A DNA stretch of 64,000 nt from Erysipelotrichaceae bacterium (GTDB lineage: Bacteria; Bacillota_I; Bacilli_A; Acholeplasmatales; Anaeroplasmataceae), in the NCBI GenBank assembly GCA_015059145.1, contig SVAZ01000001.1, positions 166,442-230,441 of the forward strand, given 5' to 3'. The notes under the pieces are model-generated. The model worked only from the letters and a program-made list of their open reading frames with translations. It was not told the origin of the DNA and ran no database searches. Of this stretch, positions 53,140-62,700 are shown piece after piece (the first letter of the stretch is position 1; each line of letters opens with the position of its first letter). Both the position numbers and the translations under genes were made by a program.

Positions 53140-56052
53140 TTATTCACTCTCCTTTTGCTTTAGTGCTGCAAAAAGGCTTCGTAATCTAATTCTTACAGCT
53201 CCTAGATTTGTGATTTCGTCAATTTTAATTTGAGTATATATTTTGTTTTCTCTTTCAAGGATTTCCTTGCATTCATCAGTAGTTACTGCATCAAGACCAC
53301 AGCCGAATGATACGAGCTGTACTAGATTCATATCAGGCTGAGTAGTACAATACTTAGCAGCAGCATATAATCTAGAGTGGTATGTCCATTGATTTAAAAC
53401 ACCAACATTAAATTTATCTACTAGGTGTGAAACTGATTCCTCTGAAATTACAGTAGCTCCGAAGCCTGCAATAAGATTATCAATACCATGGTTAACTTGA
53501 GGATCTATATGGTATGGTCTACCGGATAGAACAATGATCTCTTGACCCTTTTGTCTTGCTATATCAACGTATTCTCTAGCTTTAGCACGAATATCCTTTA
53601 GATAATTATCATATTCGTTAAATGCAAGAGTTGTTGCTTCATAGATTTCGCCCTTAGTTATACCTTTAAAATATCTGGATAATATCTTATAAATTTTTTC
53701 CTTGAATACTGGAATATTATGAATTCCAATAAAATCGTAAATAAATGTTACATCCTCAATTTTAGGAACATTATTTAAAATTGTTTGTGGATAATAGGCT
53801 ACTACAGGACAGTTGAAGTGATTATCCCCTAGGAATTCGTTTATATTATAACTCATGCATGGGTAGAAAATTGTTGTATTTCCTTCTGCAATAAGCTTTT
53901 CTATATGACCGTGCACTAGCTTTGCTGGGTAGCATATAGTATCTGAAGGAATTGTGTGTTGACCCATATCATAAATTTTTTGACTTGAGAATCCGCTATT
54001 GACAACCTCAAAGCCAAGATTTGTAAAGAATGTATGCCAAAATGGTAGAAGCTCATACATATTTAAAACTAAAGGTATAGCTATTTTACCACGAACATTT
54101 TTGCCAGGCTTATAGCTCATTAGCTTTTGACGAGTATATTCATAAAGATTATTTCCTATTTCTTTTTCCTTTAAATTGAGTGGCTTTTCACAGCTATTAC
54201 CACTGATGTATTTTTTAGAACCTTCGCCAAATGTATTAACCGAAAGGTTACAATGATTTGTACATCCATTACATGTTATATTTTTAACCTCATGCTTGAA
54301 TTGGCTTAAGCCATCCTTTGTGATAGTAGAAGATTTATCTTTTTTTAATGACATTGCATATAATGCAGCACCATAAGCTCCCATTAATCCAGAAATGTTA
54401 GGACAAACAACCTCTAAGTCTAACTCACGCTCAAATGCACGTAGCACAGCTTTATTTAGGAATGTACCGCCTTGAACTACTATATGCTCGCCTAATGATT
54501 TTTTGCTTGTGGCACGTATAACCTTGTATAATGCATTTTTAACTACAGAAATTGATAAGCCAGCTGAGATGTTATCAATAGTAGCACCATCCTTTTGAGC
54601 CTGCTTAACTGAAGAGTTCATAAATACAGTACATCTGGAACCTAAATCTACTGGCTTTTTGGCCATAAGACCTAGCTTAGCAAATTCAGCTATATCATAT
54701 CCTAGAGCATTGGCAAATGTTTGTAGGAATGAACCACAGCCAGATGAGCATGCTTCATTTAGGAAAATATTTGAAATAACATTATTCTCTATTTTAAAGC
54801 ATTTGATATCTTGTCCACCTATGTCTATAATGAAGTCAACCTCAGGCATGAATTTTTTAGCAGCCATAAAGTGAGCCATTGTTTCAACTAGTCCACCATC
54901 TAAGGTAAATGCTTTTCTTGCTAAATCCTCACCATAACCTGTAGAAGCAGAGCCTGCAATGTTAAGGCTTGGATATTTTCTATATAATTCTTCAAATATA
55001 GATTTGATAACTGATACAGGATTTCCTTTGTTAGGCTGATAGCTTTCAAATCTAATATTACATTCCTCATCGATTAAAACAAACTTTAATGTTGTTGAGC
55101 CAGAATCTATTCCTAGGTATAGCTTTCCAGTGTAGCTATCTAGAGGATATGTTTCGACTCTAGCTTTATTATGTCTTTTTAAAAACTCATTATATTCCTC
55201 CTCGTTATTAAATAAAGGAGAATTAAATTGATAAGTAGACTGATTTGTATAACTTTCTAAATATTTTAATGTATCGTTAATATTAATAGTTTCCTTAGCA
55301 CATAATGCAGCTCCAATTGCTACATAGTATAAGGAATTATTTGGACATAATCCTTCAGTATTCAATACCTTATCAAAGCTGTTTTTAAGTTCAGATAAAA
55401 AGGTTAGTGGTCCACCTAAATATGCGACCTTACCTGTGATTTCTCTACCCTGAGCAAGTCCACCGATTGTTTGGTTAACTACAGCATAGAAGATAGAAGC
55501 GGCGATATCTGATTTTGAAGCACCCTGATTTAATAAGGGCTGAATATCACTTTTAGCAAACACCCCACAGCGTGATGCAATAGAATAAAGCTTTTGGTGC
55601 TGTGTTGCAAGTCCATTTATTTCAGTAATATCGACATTAAGCAAAGTTGCCATTTGGTCTATGAAAGCACCAGTACCACCTGCACAAGAGCCGTTCATTC
55701 TTACCTCCATACCATCAGTTAAAAATAGTATTTTAGCATCCTCTCCACCTAGCTCGATAATACAGTCAGTGCCTGGAATTAATTCATTTGCTGCAATTCT
55801 TGTAGCGTACACCTCTTGTATAAAAGGGATGTGTGCACCATCAGCAATACCCATACCTGCAGATCCTGAAATAGCTATACATGCCTCATCATTTACAATG
55901 TTTTTTTCTTTAAGCTCTATTAGCTTTGCGATTATATTATCCTTAATATGTGAATAGTGTCTTTTGTAGTCACTATAGATTATATTTTTATTTTCATCTA
56001 GGACTATACATTTGATAGTCGTAGAACCAACATCTAACCCAATTTTTAGCAT
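53140..56052 (-). CDS. Double ASKHA-domain acyl-CoA dehydratase activase-like protein (candidate PlsA-type)
   Basis: A 970-residue protein with two BadF/BcrA-type ASKHA ATPase domains. Residues 1-260: GLDVGSTTIKC, Cys123 in NGSCAGGTGAF, Cys162 in SRCGVFAKSD. About 310-575: GIDSGSTTLKF, EACSSGCGSFL, GSRCTVFMNSS. Each pair of Cys is the likely Fe-S bridging pair. A CNGCTNHC motif near 597 and a DUF2229-like region follow. It transfers electrons at low potential with ATP hydrolysis to the dehydratase-like partner. Strict anaerobic lifestyle is implied. The start has aggaggttatt upstream and a perfect consensus promoter. Confidence 0.88.
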   Translation of the reverse strand: MLKIGLDVGSTTIKCIVLDENKNIIYSDYKRHYSHIKDNIIAKLIELKEKNIVNDEACIAISGSAGMGIADGAHIPFIQEVYATRIAANELIPGTDCIIELGGEDAKILFLTDGMEVRMNGSCAGGTGAFIDQMATLLNVDITEINGLATQHQKLYSIASRCGVFAKSDIQPLLNQGASKSDIAASIFYAVVNQTIGGLAQGREITGKVAYLGGPLTFLSELKNSFDKVLNTEGLCPNNSLYYVAIGAALCAKETININDTLKYLESYTNQSTYQFNSPLFNNEEEYNEFLKRHNKARVETYPLDSYTGKLYLGIDSGSTTLKFVLIDEECNIRFESYQPNKGNPVSVIKSIFEELYRKYPSLNIAGSASTGYGEDLARKAFTLDGGLVETMAHFMAAKKFMPEVDFIIDIGGQDIKCFKIENNVISNIFLNEACSSGCGSFLQTFANALGYDIAEFAKLGLMAKKPVDLGSRCTVFMNSSVKQAQKDGATIDNISAGLSISVVKNALYKVIRATSKKSLGEHIVVQGGTFLNKAVLRAFERELDLEVVCPNISGLMGAYGAALYAMSLKKDKSSTITKDGLSQFKHEVKNITCNGCTNHCNLSVNTFGEGSKKYISGNSCEKPLNLKEKEIGNNLYEYTRQKLMSYKPGKNVRGKIAIPLVLNMYELLPFWHTFFTNLGFEVVNSGFSSQKIYDMGQHTIPSDTICYPAKLVHGHIEKLIAEGNTTIFYPCMSYNINEFLGDNHFNCPVVAYYPQTILNNVPKIEDVTFIYDFIGIHNIPVFKEKIYKILSRYFKGITKGEIYEATTLAFNEYDNYLKDIRAKAREYVDIARQKGQEIIVLSGRPYHIDPQVNHGIDNLIAGFGATVISEESVSHLVDKFNVGVLNQWTYHSRLYAAAKYCTTQPDMNLVQLVSFGCGLDAVTTDECKEILERENKIYTQIKIDEITNLGAVRIRLRSLFAALKQKESE

Positions 56053-56068
56053 AATAACCTCCTATAGT

Positions 56069-56082
56069 GATTTTGAAAAATC
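56069..56082. promoter_or_regulatory. Dyad at the start region of the activase promoter
   Basis: GATTTT-GA-AAAATC, a perfect 6-bp dyad with 2-base centre, lies 8 bases downstream of the minus-strand -10. It is a candidate operator, possibly for the Crp/Fnr regulator coded at the end of this operon. Confidence 0.4.
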
Positions 56083-56089
56083 CAAAATT

Positions 56090-56118
56090 ATTATATTAAT
56101 TATAATATAAATTGTCAA
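56090..56118 (-). promoter_or_regulatory. Perfect consensus promoter of the activase/dehydratase operon
   Basis: On the minus strand TTGACA, exactly 17 bases and TATAAT (written TGTCAA 56113-56118 and ATTATA 56090-56095 on the plus strand). The strongest promoter in the window. The remaining intergenic stretch 56119-56183 is plain AT-rich sequence. Confidence 0.92.
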
Positions 56119-56183
56119 ACTTTGTGGGCATTTTACACAATATAACATAAATCGATTTTTTATCTTTTTCAGTTAAAAATTAT

Positions 56184-56212
56184 TTGTATATTACAAAGCT
56201 TTAATGTATAAT
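56184..56212 (+). promoter_or_regulatory. Promoter of the GLUG lipoprotein gene
   Basis: TTGTAT, a 17-base spacer and TATAAT (56207-56212) with extended TG. Confidence 0.75.
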
Positions 56213-56267
56213 AAAGAAAGATATGTTATTTATATAAATAAAATTTTTAATTTAAGGATGATTTATT

Positions 56268-57962
56268 ATGAAGAATTTAAGCAAAATTTTTTCAATACTG
56301 TTTTTACTAGCAGGATTATTTATATTAGCATCTTGTTCAAAGGGAACTGGTATAAATGGAGAGCTATCATATGTTGCTAGAAGAACTGAATTAGAGGTTA
56401 CAGCAGATTTTGAAAAGAACGAAAAATTAGAAGAAGAAAATACAAGTGTATCACTTAAGCTATATACTAGTGACGAAACATACAAGAGTACTAAGTCATT
56501 AAAATTGTCTAATGGAATTAATGGTACTGAAACATTTACAGGACTTACTCAAAATACTGAGTATATCATTAAGCTATTTGTTTCTTATGAGGGTGAGGAA
56601 GAGGAAATAAATTCTATCACAGCAAAGACAACTAATACAGGCGATTCAGAGGAAAGTGCTAAGGTAATTTCTACAGCAGATGAATTCCTTGCGATTAAGG
56701 ATGATGCAGAGGGCTATTACAAGCTTGCTAATGATATCGATTTTGAAGAGGCTACAGTTTCATTGTTTACTGCATACACTTCAGGATTTAAGGGAACATT
56801 TGATGGTAATGGACATACTATTAGTAATATTAAGCTTTCTGTAGCTGAGTCTACTGGAGTGTTTGGTACATTAGATGGTGCTACTATTAAAAACCTAAAA
56901 ATTGATAATGTAGCACTAGCTCCATCAACAACTGTTAAATGGGCAGGTGCAGTTGCTGGATATGTTAAGAATTCTACAATTGAAAATGTTGAGGTTTCAA
57001 ATTTTACAATTGATAATAAGACAGCATCTCAATCAGCTCATAGCTATATTGGATGTTTTATCGGTCAAGCTTTAAACGCTGATAATAAGGAAAATTTAAT
57101 TAAGAACTGCAAGGTTATTGATTCTTCAATTACCTTCAGTGATTTAAAGGTTTCAGTTTTAACAAATAGAAAGCAACACACAACAGGATTATTTGCTGGT
57201 GCAATCGCTGATATGACTACAATTGAAAACTGTGTTGCTAATGGTTCAATTGATGCTACTATTGCTACAACAAATTCTGATACATTTAATATTGGAGGCT
57301 TTGTTGGAGTTAATACATCTAATAAGAAGATTTTATCTTGTATTACAAATGTAAATATTACAATCAAAAGAAATCTTAATAGTGCAAAATCTAATACAAT
57401 TAAAGTATTAAATGTAGGTGGCTTTGTTGGTGCTAATACAACAGGATATTGTAATGTAGAGGATTCACTTGCAATTGCTGATATCTATGTTGGTGCTAGT
57501 GCTACAGAAGGTGATGCTCCTACAATTAAGCTAGCTGATAAGGCTTATATTGGAGGCTTTGTTGGAGTATTTGAAAGTAGATCGACTTCAGGTATTAAAA
57601 ATTGTGTATACCAACCTAAGGAAAAAGGTATTAAGATTGAGTCAATGCCTACAGGATCTTACACTTTAGATGATGATGAAAATATTACTGCAACAACATA
57701 TGATATATTAGTTGGTATTACTTTTGGTAAGGTAGATAGCAGCTTAGCTTCAAAGATTATAAATGTATATTCAACAGAAAATAAGCTTACATATGATATC
57801 GTCAAGGCTTACATGTCAGATGGTGATAGTAATGCTGATGATCACATTGAGGATGCAGATAAGCTTGCTGAAATTAAAGCTGATATTGTTGATACATCAA
57901 GTGTTGATGCTAATGCAAAAAACAATTTAAGTGAGGCTATTAAAAATTATTCATTTAACTAA
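56268..57962 (+). CDS. Lipoprotein with GLUG-type beta-helix repeats
   Basis: A 564-residue surface lipoprotein: lipobox LASC with Cys23; residues about 33-125 look like a fibronectin III-type domain ending in TAKTTNTG; from about 140 a beta helix with GTFDGNGHTISNIKL and repeated GGFVGVN/GGFVGAN/GGFVGVF units. This is the same repeat class as in the 3627-residue protein of the c-di-GMP operon. No enzyme motif. Single-gene unit with promoter and terminator. Probably adhesive or a surface-coat component; ligand unknown. Confidence 0.85.
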   Translation: MKNLSKIFSILFLLAGLFILASCSKGTGINGELSYVARRTELEVTADFEKNEKLEEENTSVSLKLYTSDETYKSTKSLKLSNGINGTETFTGLTQNTEYIIKLFVSYEGEEEEINSITAKTTNTGDSEESAKVISTADEFLAIKDDAEGYYKLANDIDFEEATVSLFTAYTSGFKGTFDGNGHTISNIKLSVAESTGVFGTLDGATIKNLKIDNVALAPSTTVKWAGAVAGYVKNSTIENVEVSNFTIDNKTASQSAHSYIGCFIGQALNADNKENLIKNCKVIDSSITFSDLKVSVLTNRKQHTTGLFAGAIADMTTIENCVANGSIDATIATTNSDTFNIGGFVGVNTSNKKILSCITNVNITIKRNLNSAKSNTIKVLNVGGFVGANTTGYCNVEDSLAIADIYVGASATEGDAPTIKLADKAYIGGFVGVFESRSTSGIKNCVYQPKEKGIKIESMPTGSYTLDDDENITATTYDILVGITFGKVDSSLASKIINVYSTENKLTYDIVKAYMSDGDSNADDHIEDADKLAEIKADIVDTSSVDANAKNNLSEAIKNYSFN

Positions 57963-57988
57963 GAAAATAGAGCGAAAGCTCTTTTTTC
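57963..57988 (+). terminator. Terminator after the GLUG lipoprotein gene
   Basis: AGAGC and GCTCT pair around GAAA, flanked by an A-rich left side and a six-T run. Confidence 0.8.
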
Positions 57989-58008
57989 AATTTTAAGGAG
58001 ATGAGTTT

Positions 58009-59337
58009 ATGGGATTAATGATTTATAATTCTTTATCTAATGAATTAGAGGAATTTAAGCCAATTAACGGAAATAAGGTTAATATGTATGTGTGTGGACC
58101 TACAGTTTACAACTACATTCATATAGGAAATGCTAGACCTGTAATTTTCTATGACATGCTAAAGAGATATTTAGAATTTTTAGGCTATGAGGTTACATAT
58201 GCATCAAACATTACTGATGTTGATGATAAAATAATAAACAAGGCTTTAGAAGAAAGTAAGTCTGAGTGTGAGATTGCCCAATTCTATGAAAAAGCATTTT
58301 TTGATGCTGTTGAAATGGTAGGAAGTAAAAAGCCTGATTTAATTCCTCATGCAACTGATTACATTGAGGAAATGATAAGCTTTATTCAAAGCTTGATTGA
58401 TGCAGGCTATGCATATGAGTCTAATGGAGATGTCTATTTTAGAGTGACAAAGCTAGAGGATTATGGATGCTTATCTAATCAGGTTAGCGAAGAATTAAAT
58501 CAAGGTGCTAGAATTACTGTAAATGAGCAAAAGGAAAGCCCATTAGATTTTGCTTTGTGGAAAAAAACAAATGAAGGAATTAAATGGGATTCTCCATTTG
58601 GTGCTGGAAGACCTGGATGGCATACTGAATGCGTTGTTATGAATCATAAGCTTTTTACAGGCGAAATTGATATTCATGGAGGTGGTATGGATTTAAAGTT
58701 TCCACACCATGAAAATGAAATTGCCCAATGTATGGCTTTGTATCATCATCATTTAGCAAAGTATTGGCTACATGTTGGAAGATTAGATTTATCAGGTGTT
58801 AAGATGAGTAAATCATTAGGAAACTGCTTATATGTTAAGGATTTAAATTCAACTAAAGAGGGCATGATTTTAAGATCATTAATTTTATTTGCACCTTATC
58901 GTAGTATCATTTCATATTCTGAGGAGCTTAAGACACAATATGAAAAGGAATATGATAAGTGGCAAAGAGCGTATAAGCAGTCCTTATATGAACTACAATA
59001 TCGTGGTATAAATAATGATGAGGTATCTACTGAGGCGATGGATTCTTTTAAGGAATATATGAATCAGGATTTTAATGTGCAAAATGTTTTAACATTAATT
59101 AATACATTAGTTAAGGATATGAATACATCATTAAGAGCTAAAGATTACGAAAAGCTAAGCCTAGCTATGAATTCATTTAAGAAGATATTAGATATATTAG
59201 GAATTAATTTATTTATTAATCCCATGAATGATATAGAGCTTGATGTTTATAGAAAGTGGAACGACGCTAGAATAAATAAGGATTTTGATTCTGCTGATAC
59301 TTATCGTAAGCAATTAGTAGATTGGAATATTTTATAA
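58009..59337 (+). CDS. cysS: Cysteinyl-tRNA synthetase
   Basis: Charges tRNA-Cys. The 442-residue class I synthetase has the zinc Cys in CGPTVY, the HIGH motif as HIGNARP, GRPGWHTEC and KMSKSLGN. Slightly shorter than the usual 465, mainly at the C-terminal end. The ATG at 58009 has aaggag 8 bases upstream. The stop overlaps the Mini-III start in TAATG. Confidence 0.97.
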   Translation: MGLMIYNSLSNELEEFKPINGNKVNMYVCGPTVYNYIHIGNARPVIFYDMLKRYLEFLGYEVTYASNITDVDDKIINKALEESKSECEIAQFYEKAFFDAVEMVGSKKPDLIPHATDYIEEMISFIQSLIDAGYAYESNGDVYFRVTKLEDYGCLSNQVSEELNQGARITVNEQKESPLDFALWKKTNEGIKWDSPFGAGRPGWHTECVVMNHKLFTGEIDIHGGGMDLKFPHHENEIAQCMALYHHHLAKYWLHVGRLDLSGVKMSKSLGNCLYVKDLNSTKEGMILRSLILFAPYRSIISYSEELKTQYEKEYDKWQRAYKQSLYELQYRGINNDEVSTEAMDSFKEYMNQDFNVQNVLTLINTLVKDMNTSLRAKDYEKLSLAMNSFKKILDILGINLFINPMNDIELDVYRKWNDARINKDFDSADTYRKQLVDWNIL

Positions 59338-59711
59338 TGCAAGCTAATGAATTAAACGGATTAAGCCTTGCATATATTGGTGATGCTATATATGAGCTTG
59401 AAATTAGAAAATATATTTTATCACTAGGATATCGTAAGGTAAATGATCTTCATAAAAGAGTAGTTAAGTTTACTAGTGGTGCTAAGCAAGCTGAATTCAT
59501 TCATTATTTTTTAGAGAATAATATTTTGACTGAAGAGGAAATTTCTATATTTAAAAGAGGGAGAAACTCACATGTTAATACCTCTAGGAAAAATATAAAC
59601 ATACAAGATTATTTAGATGCTACTGGATTTGAAGCCTTAATCGGTTACTTATATTTGTCTGGTAATAACGAAAGATTAAATAGCTTGATGAATATTATAT
59701 TTAGCATCTAG
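59337..59711 (+). CDS. mrnC: Mini-ribonuclease III
   Basis: Processes 23S rRNA ends. The 124-residue protein is an RNase III catalytic domain without a double-stranded RNA-binding domain: LSLAYIGDAIYELEIRKYIL and ATGFEALIGYLYLSG carry the acidic residues. The start overlaps the cysS stop by 1 base, so the pair is translationally coupled, as in Bacillus. Confidence 0.95.
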   Translation: MQANELNGLSLAYIGDAIYELEIRKYILSLGYRKVNDLHKRVVKFTSGAKQAEFIHYFLENNILTEEEISIFKRGRNSHVNTSRKNINIQDYLDATGFEALIGYLYLSGNNERLNSLMNIIFSI

Positions 59712-59725
59712 AAAGGAGAATTCCT

Positions 59726-62700
59726 ATGACAAAAACGTCTAATTCAAAAAAGACTTCAAAAAGTGATTTAAAAAAGAAAAAGGCAGATTCTTCCGAAGCT
59801 GTTGTTTATAATGTTGAGTCTGAGTCTACTGATTTTAATTCTGTTATTATGGGACCAAATAAATCCACTATAAAAGAGGAAATCAATATTTTAACAAAAA
59901 AAGAGCAGCTTAAGCAAGAACGAAAAAACAAAAAGGAAGCTCGTAAATTTGAGAAGGCTAAGCAAAATATGATGAAAAAGCATAGAAGGAAAATCAATAA
60001 AAATCCTGAAAAGCTTATAAGATATGATACCGATCCAAAGATGGGTTTATCTAATGAAATAGTAGAAAAGAGAATGCTTGATAATTTAGTCAACTATACT
60101 AAAGCTAAAACATCAAAATCAATTCCTGCTATTTTATTTTCTAATATCGTTACCTTCTTTAACTTATTAACATTTGCGATTGCAGCTGTATTAATATCTG
60201 TAAAAGCATTCACAGATTTAGTTTTTTTAGGTCTTGTAATCGTAAATATTATTATTGGTATAATTCAAGAAGTTAGAGCAAAGAAGACTATTGATAGACT
60301 ATCTTTAATCTCTGCACCTACCGCTATAGTAAGACGTGCTGGTTCGGCTGTTGAAATTTCAGTTTCAGAAGTGGTATTAGATGATTTATTATTACTTGAA
60401 AGTGGTAAGCAAATTTGTGCCGATAGTATTGTAATAGAGGGCTCAGTTGAGGTTAATGAATCACTTCTTACTGGTGAAAGTGATGCTATTGTTAAGAAGC
60501 CAGGAGATATATTATATTCCGGTTCATTTGTAGTTTCTGGTAAATGTAGTGCCAGAGTAGATAAGGTTGGTAATGATAATTATATTGAGCAATTAACATC
60601 CCAAGCTAAAAAGTATAAAAAGCCAAAGTCTGACCTTATGTTTTCTTTATCATGGATTATTAGGGTAATGGCTATAATAATTATTCCTATTGGTGCATTG
60701 CTATTTTGGATAATGTACTATAGAAATGGATTAGAATATGTATATTCAATTAGAAAAACTGCAGGTGCTATGATTGGTATGATTCCATCTGGTTTATTCT
60801 TGATGACATCTATTGCGCTTGCAGTCGGAGTTGTAAGGCTAGCTCAAAGAAATGTCTTGGTACAGGAATTATATTGTATTGAGATGCTTGCTAGAGTAGA
60901 TTGTATATGTTTGGATAAAACTGGTACTATAACAGATGGTACAATGAGTGTTAAGAATGTAATAGATTATAATACTATTGCGGGCTTAGCTACTAAGAAT
61001 ATTATTTCTGCAATGCTAAATGCACTAGAGGATCACAATCTTACCTCAGTAGCACTAGAAGAGAAATTTGGTTTAGGAAAAAGAATAAAGCATACAGCTG
61101 CTATTCCATTTAGCTCTCAAAGAAAATACCAAGCAATTACTTTTGATAAATATGGAACATTTATATTAGGTGCTCCAGAATTTGTATTGAAGGAAAAATT
61201 TAATTTAATCCAAAAGGATGTAAATAAATATGCAGCTTTAGGATATAGAGTTTTATGTCTTGCTCATAGAAATGGTGAAATAGAAGATGGTAATTTACCT
61301 AGCTCTCCAGTAGAGGTTGTTTCTATGATTTTAATTGAAGACAATATTCGTCCAGATGCCATCAATACTATAAAGTATTTTAGAGAGTCTGGTGTGTCTG
61401 TAAGAGTAATTTCAGGTGATAATCCTATAACAGTTTCTAAAATAAGTCAAAGAGCTGGTATTGAAAGAGCGGAGGATTATATATCATTAGATGGTCTTGA
61501 TGATAGTGAGGTTATTAAGGCTGCCACTAAATATACTGTATTTGGTCGTGTATCGCCTGCGCAGAAGAAGTTATTAATCAAAACACTTAAGGAAAGTGGT
61601 TTGACAGTTGCGATGACTGGTGATGGTGTTAATGATATTTTAGCCTTAAAAGAAGCTGACTGCTCTATAGCTGTAGCTAGTGGTAGTGAAGCTGCACGTA
61701 ATGTTTCACATCTAGTATTATTGGATTCAAACTTTGATTCAATGCCTAAGGTTGTTTCGGAAGGTAGAAGAGTTATTAATAATATTTCATCAGTTGCATC
61801 GTTATTTTTAACTAAAACAATATTCTCTTTATTATTGGCCATTCAGGCATTACAAACCGGGGCATATCCTATTTCCACAAACCAATTAATTTTAATTGAT
61901 TTATTAGCGATAGGCTTACCTTCCTTGGTTTTAGTAATGGAGCCTAATAATAAGAATGTCCAGGGTAAATTCCTTATTAATGTTATTAAGAAGGCTATGC
62001 CAGGCGCGATAGTTATTTTATTTATTTCAATAATAACCTTCTCTCTTGCAAATTCCTTAAATTTTGATTCTACTACGTTATCGACAATAATTGTTATTGC
62101 CGCAACACATACATGTATGATGGTTTTATTTAAGACATGTAAGCCATTTAACACCTTAAGAAAATTCTTATGTGGTTTGTGCTATACATTGTTCTTATTC
62201 TGTATTTTAACGTTACCTTCATTCCTTGAGTTTAGACCAATATTCTCATTTGCAGAATATTATTCAGACGATATCACTACAAGAACAGTATCGTCTTATC
62301 CAGAGATTTCAATTAGCCAAGGTAATTATTATGTTATTAATGGCGTTGTAACATCATTCCAAAAGAGTCCTAACTCTAAGGCTAGTAATGTGACTGCCAC
62401 AACGATGAATAATAAATATTATTATAGAATAGGTGATACTGATACAAATGTTGAGGTTGTTATCCCTGACATAAGCTATAATGATTTAGGCTTTGTTACC
62501 TTGGGCGGATATAAGGTGGATAACCTTAAATATAATGATGCCGTAAAATATACGACTTTATCAAATGGTAGTGTTACAAGAACTGTTAACCTTACTATTA
62601 ATACTATTGGTGAGGTTTGTTACATTACAGAAGATGGTGATTTAGTTCCGTTAAAGATTACCTTATCTAAAGAAAAGAGTAATGAGTACTATAATCATTT

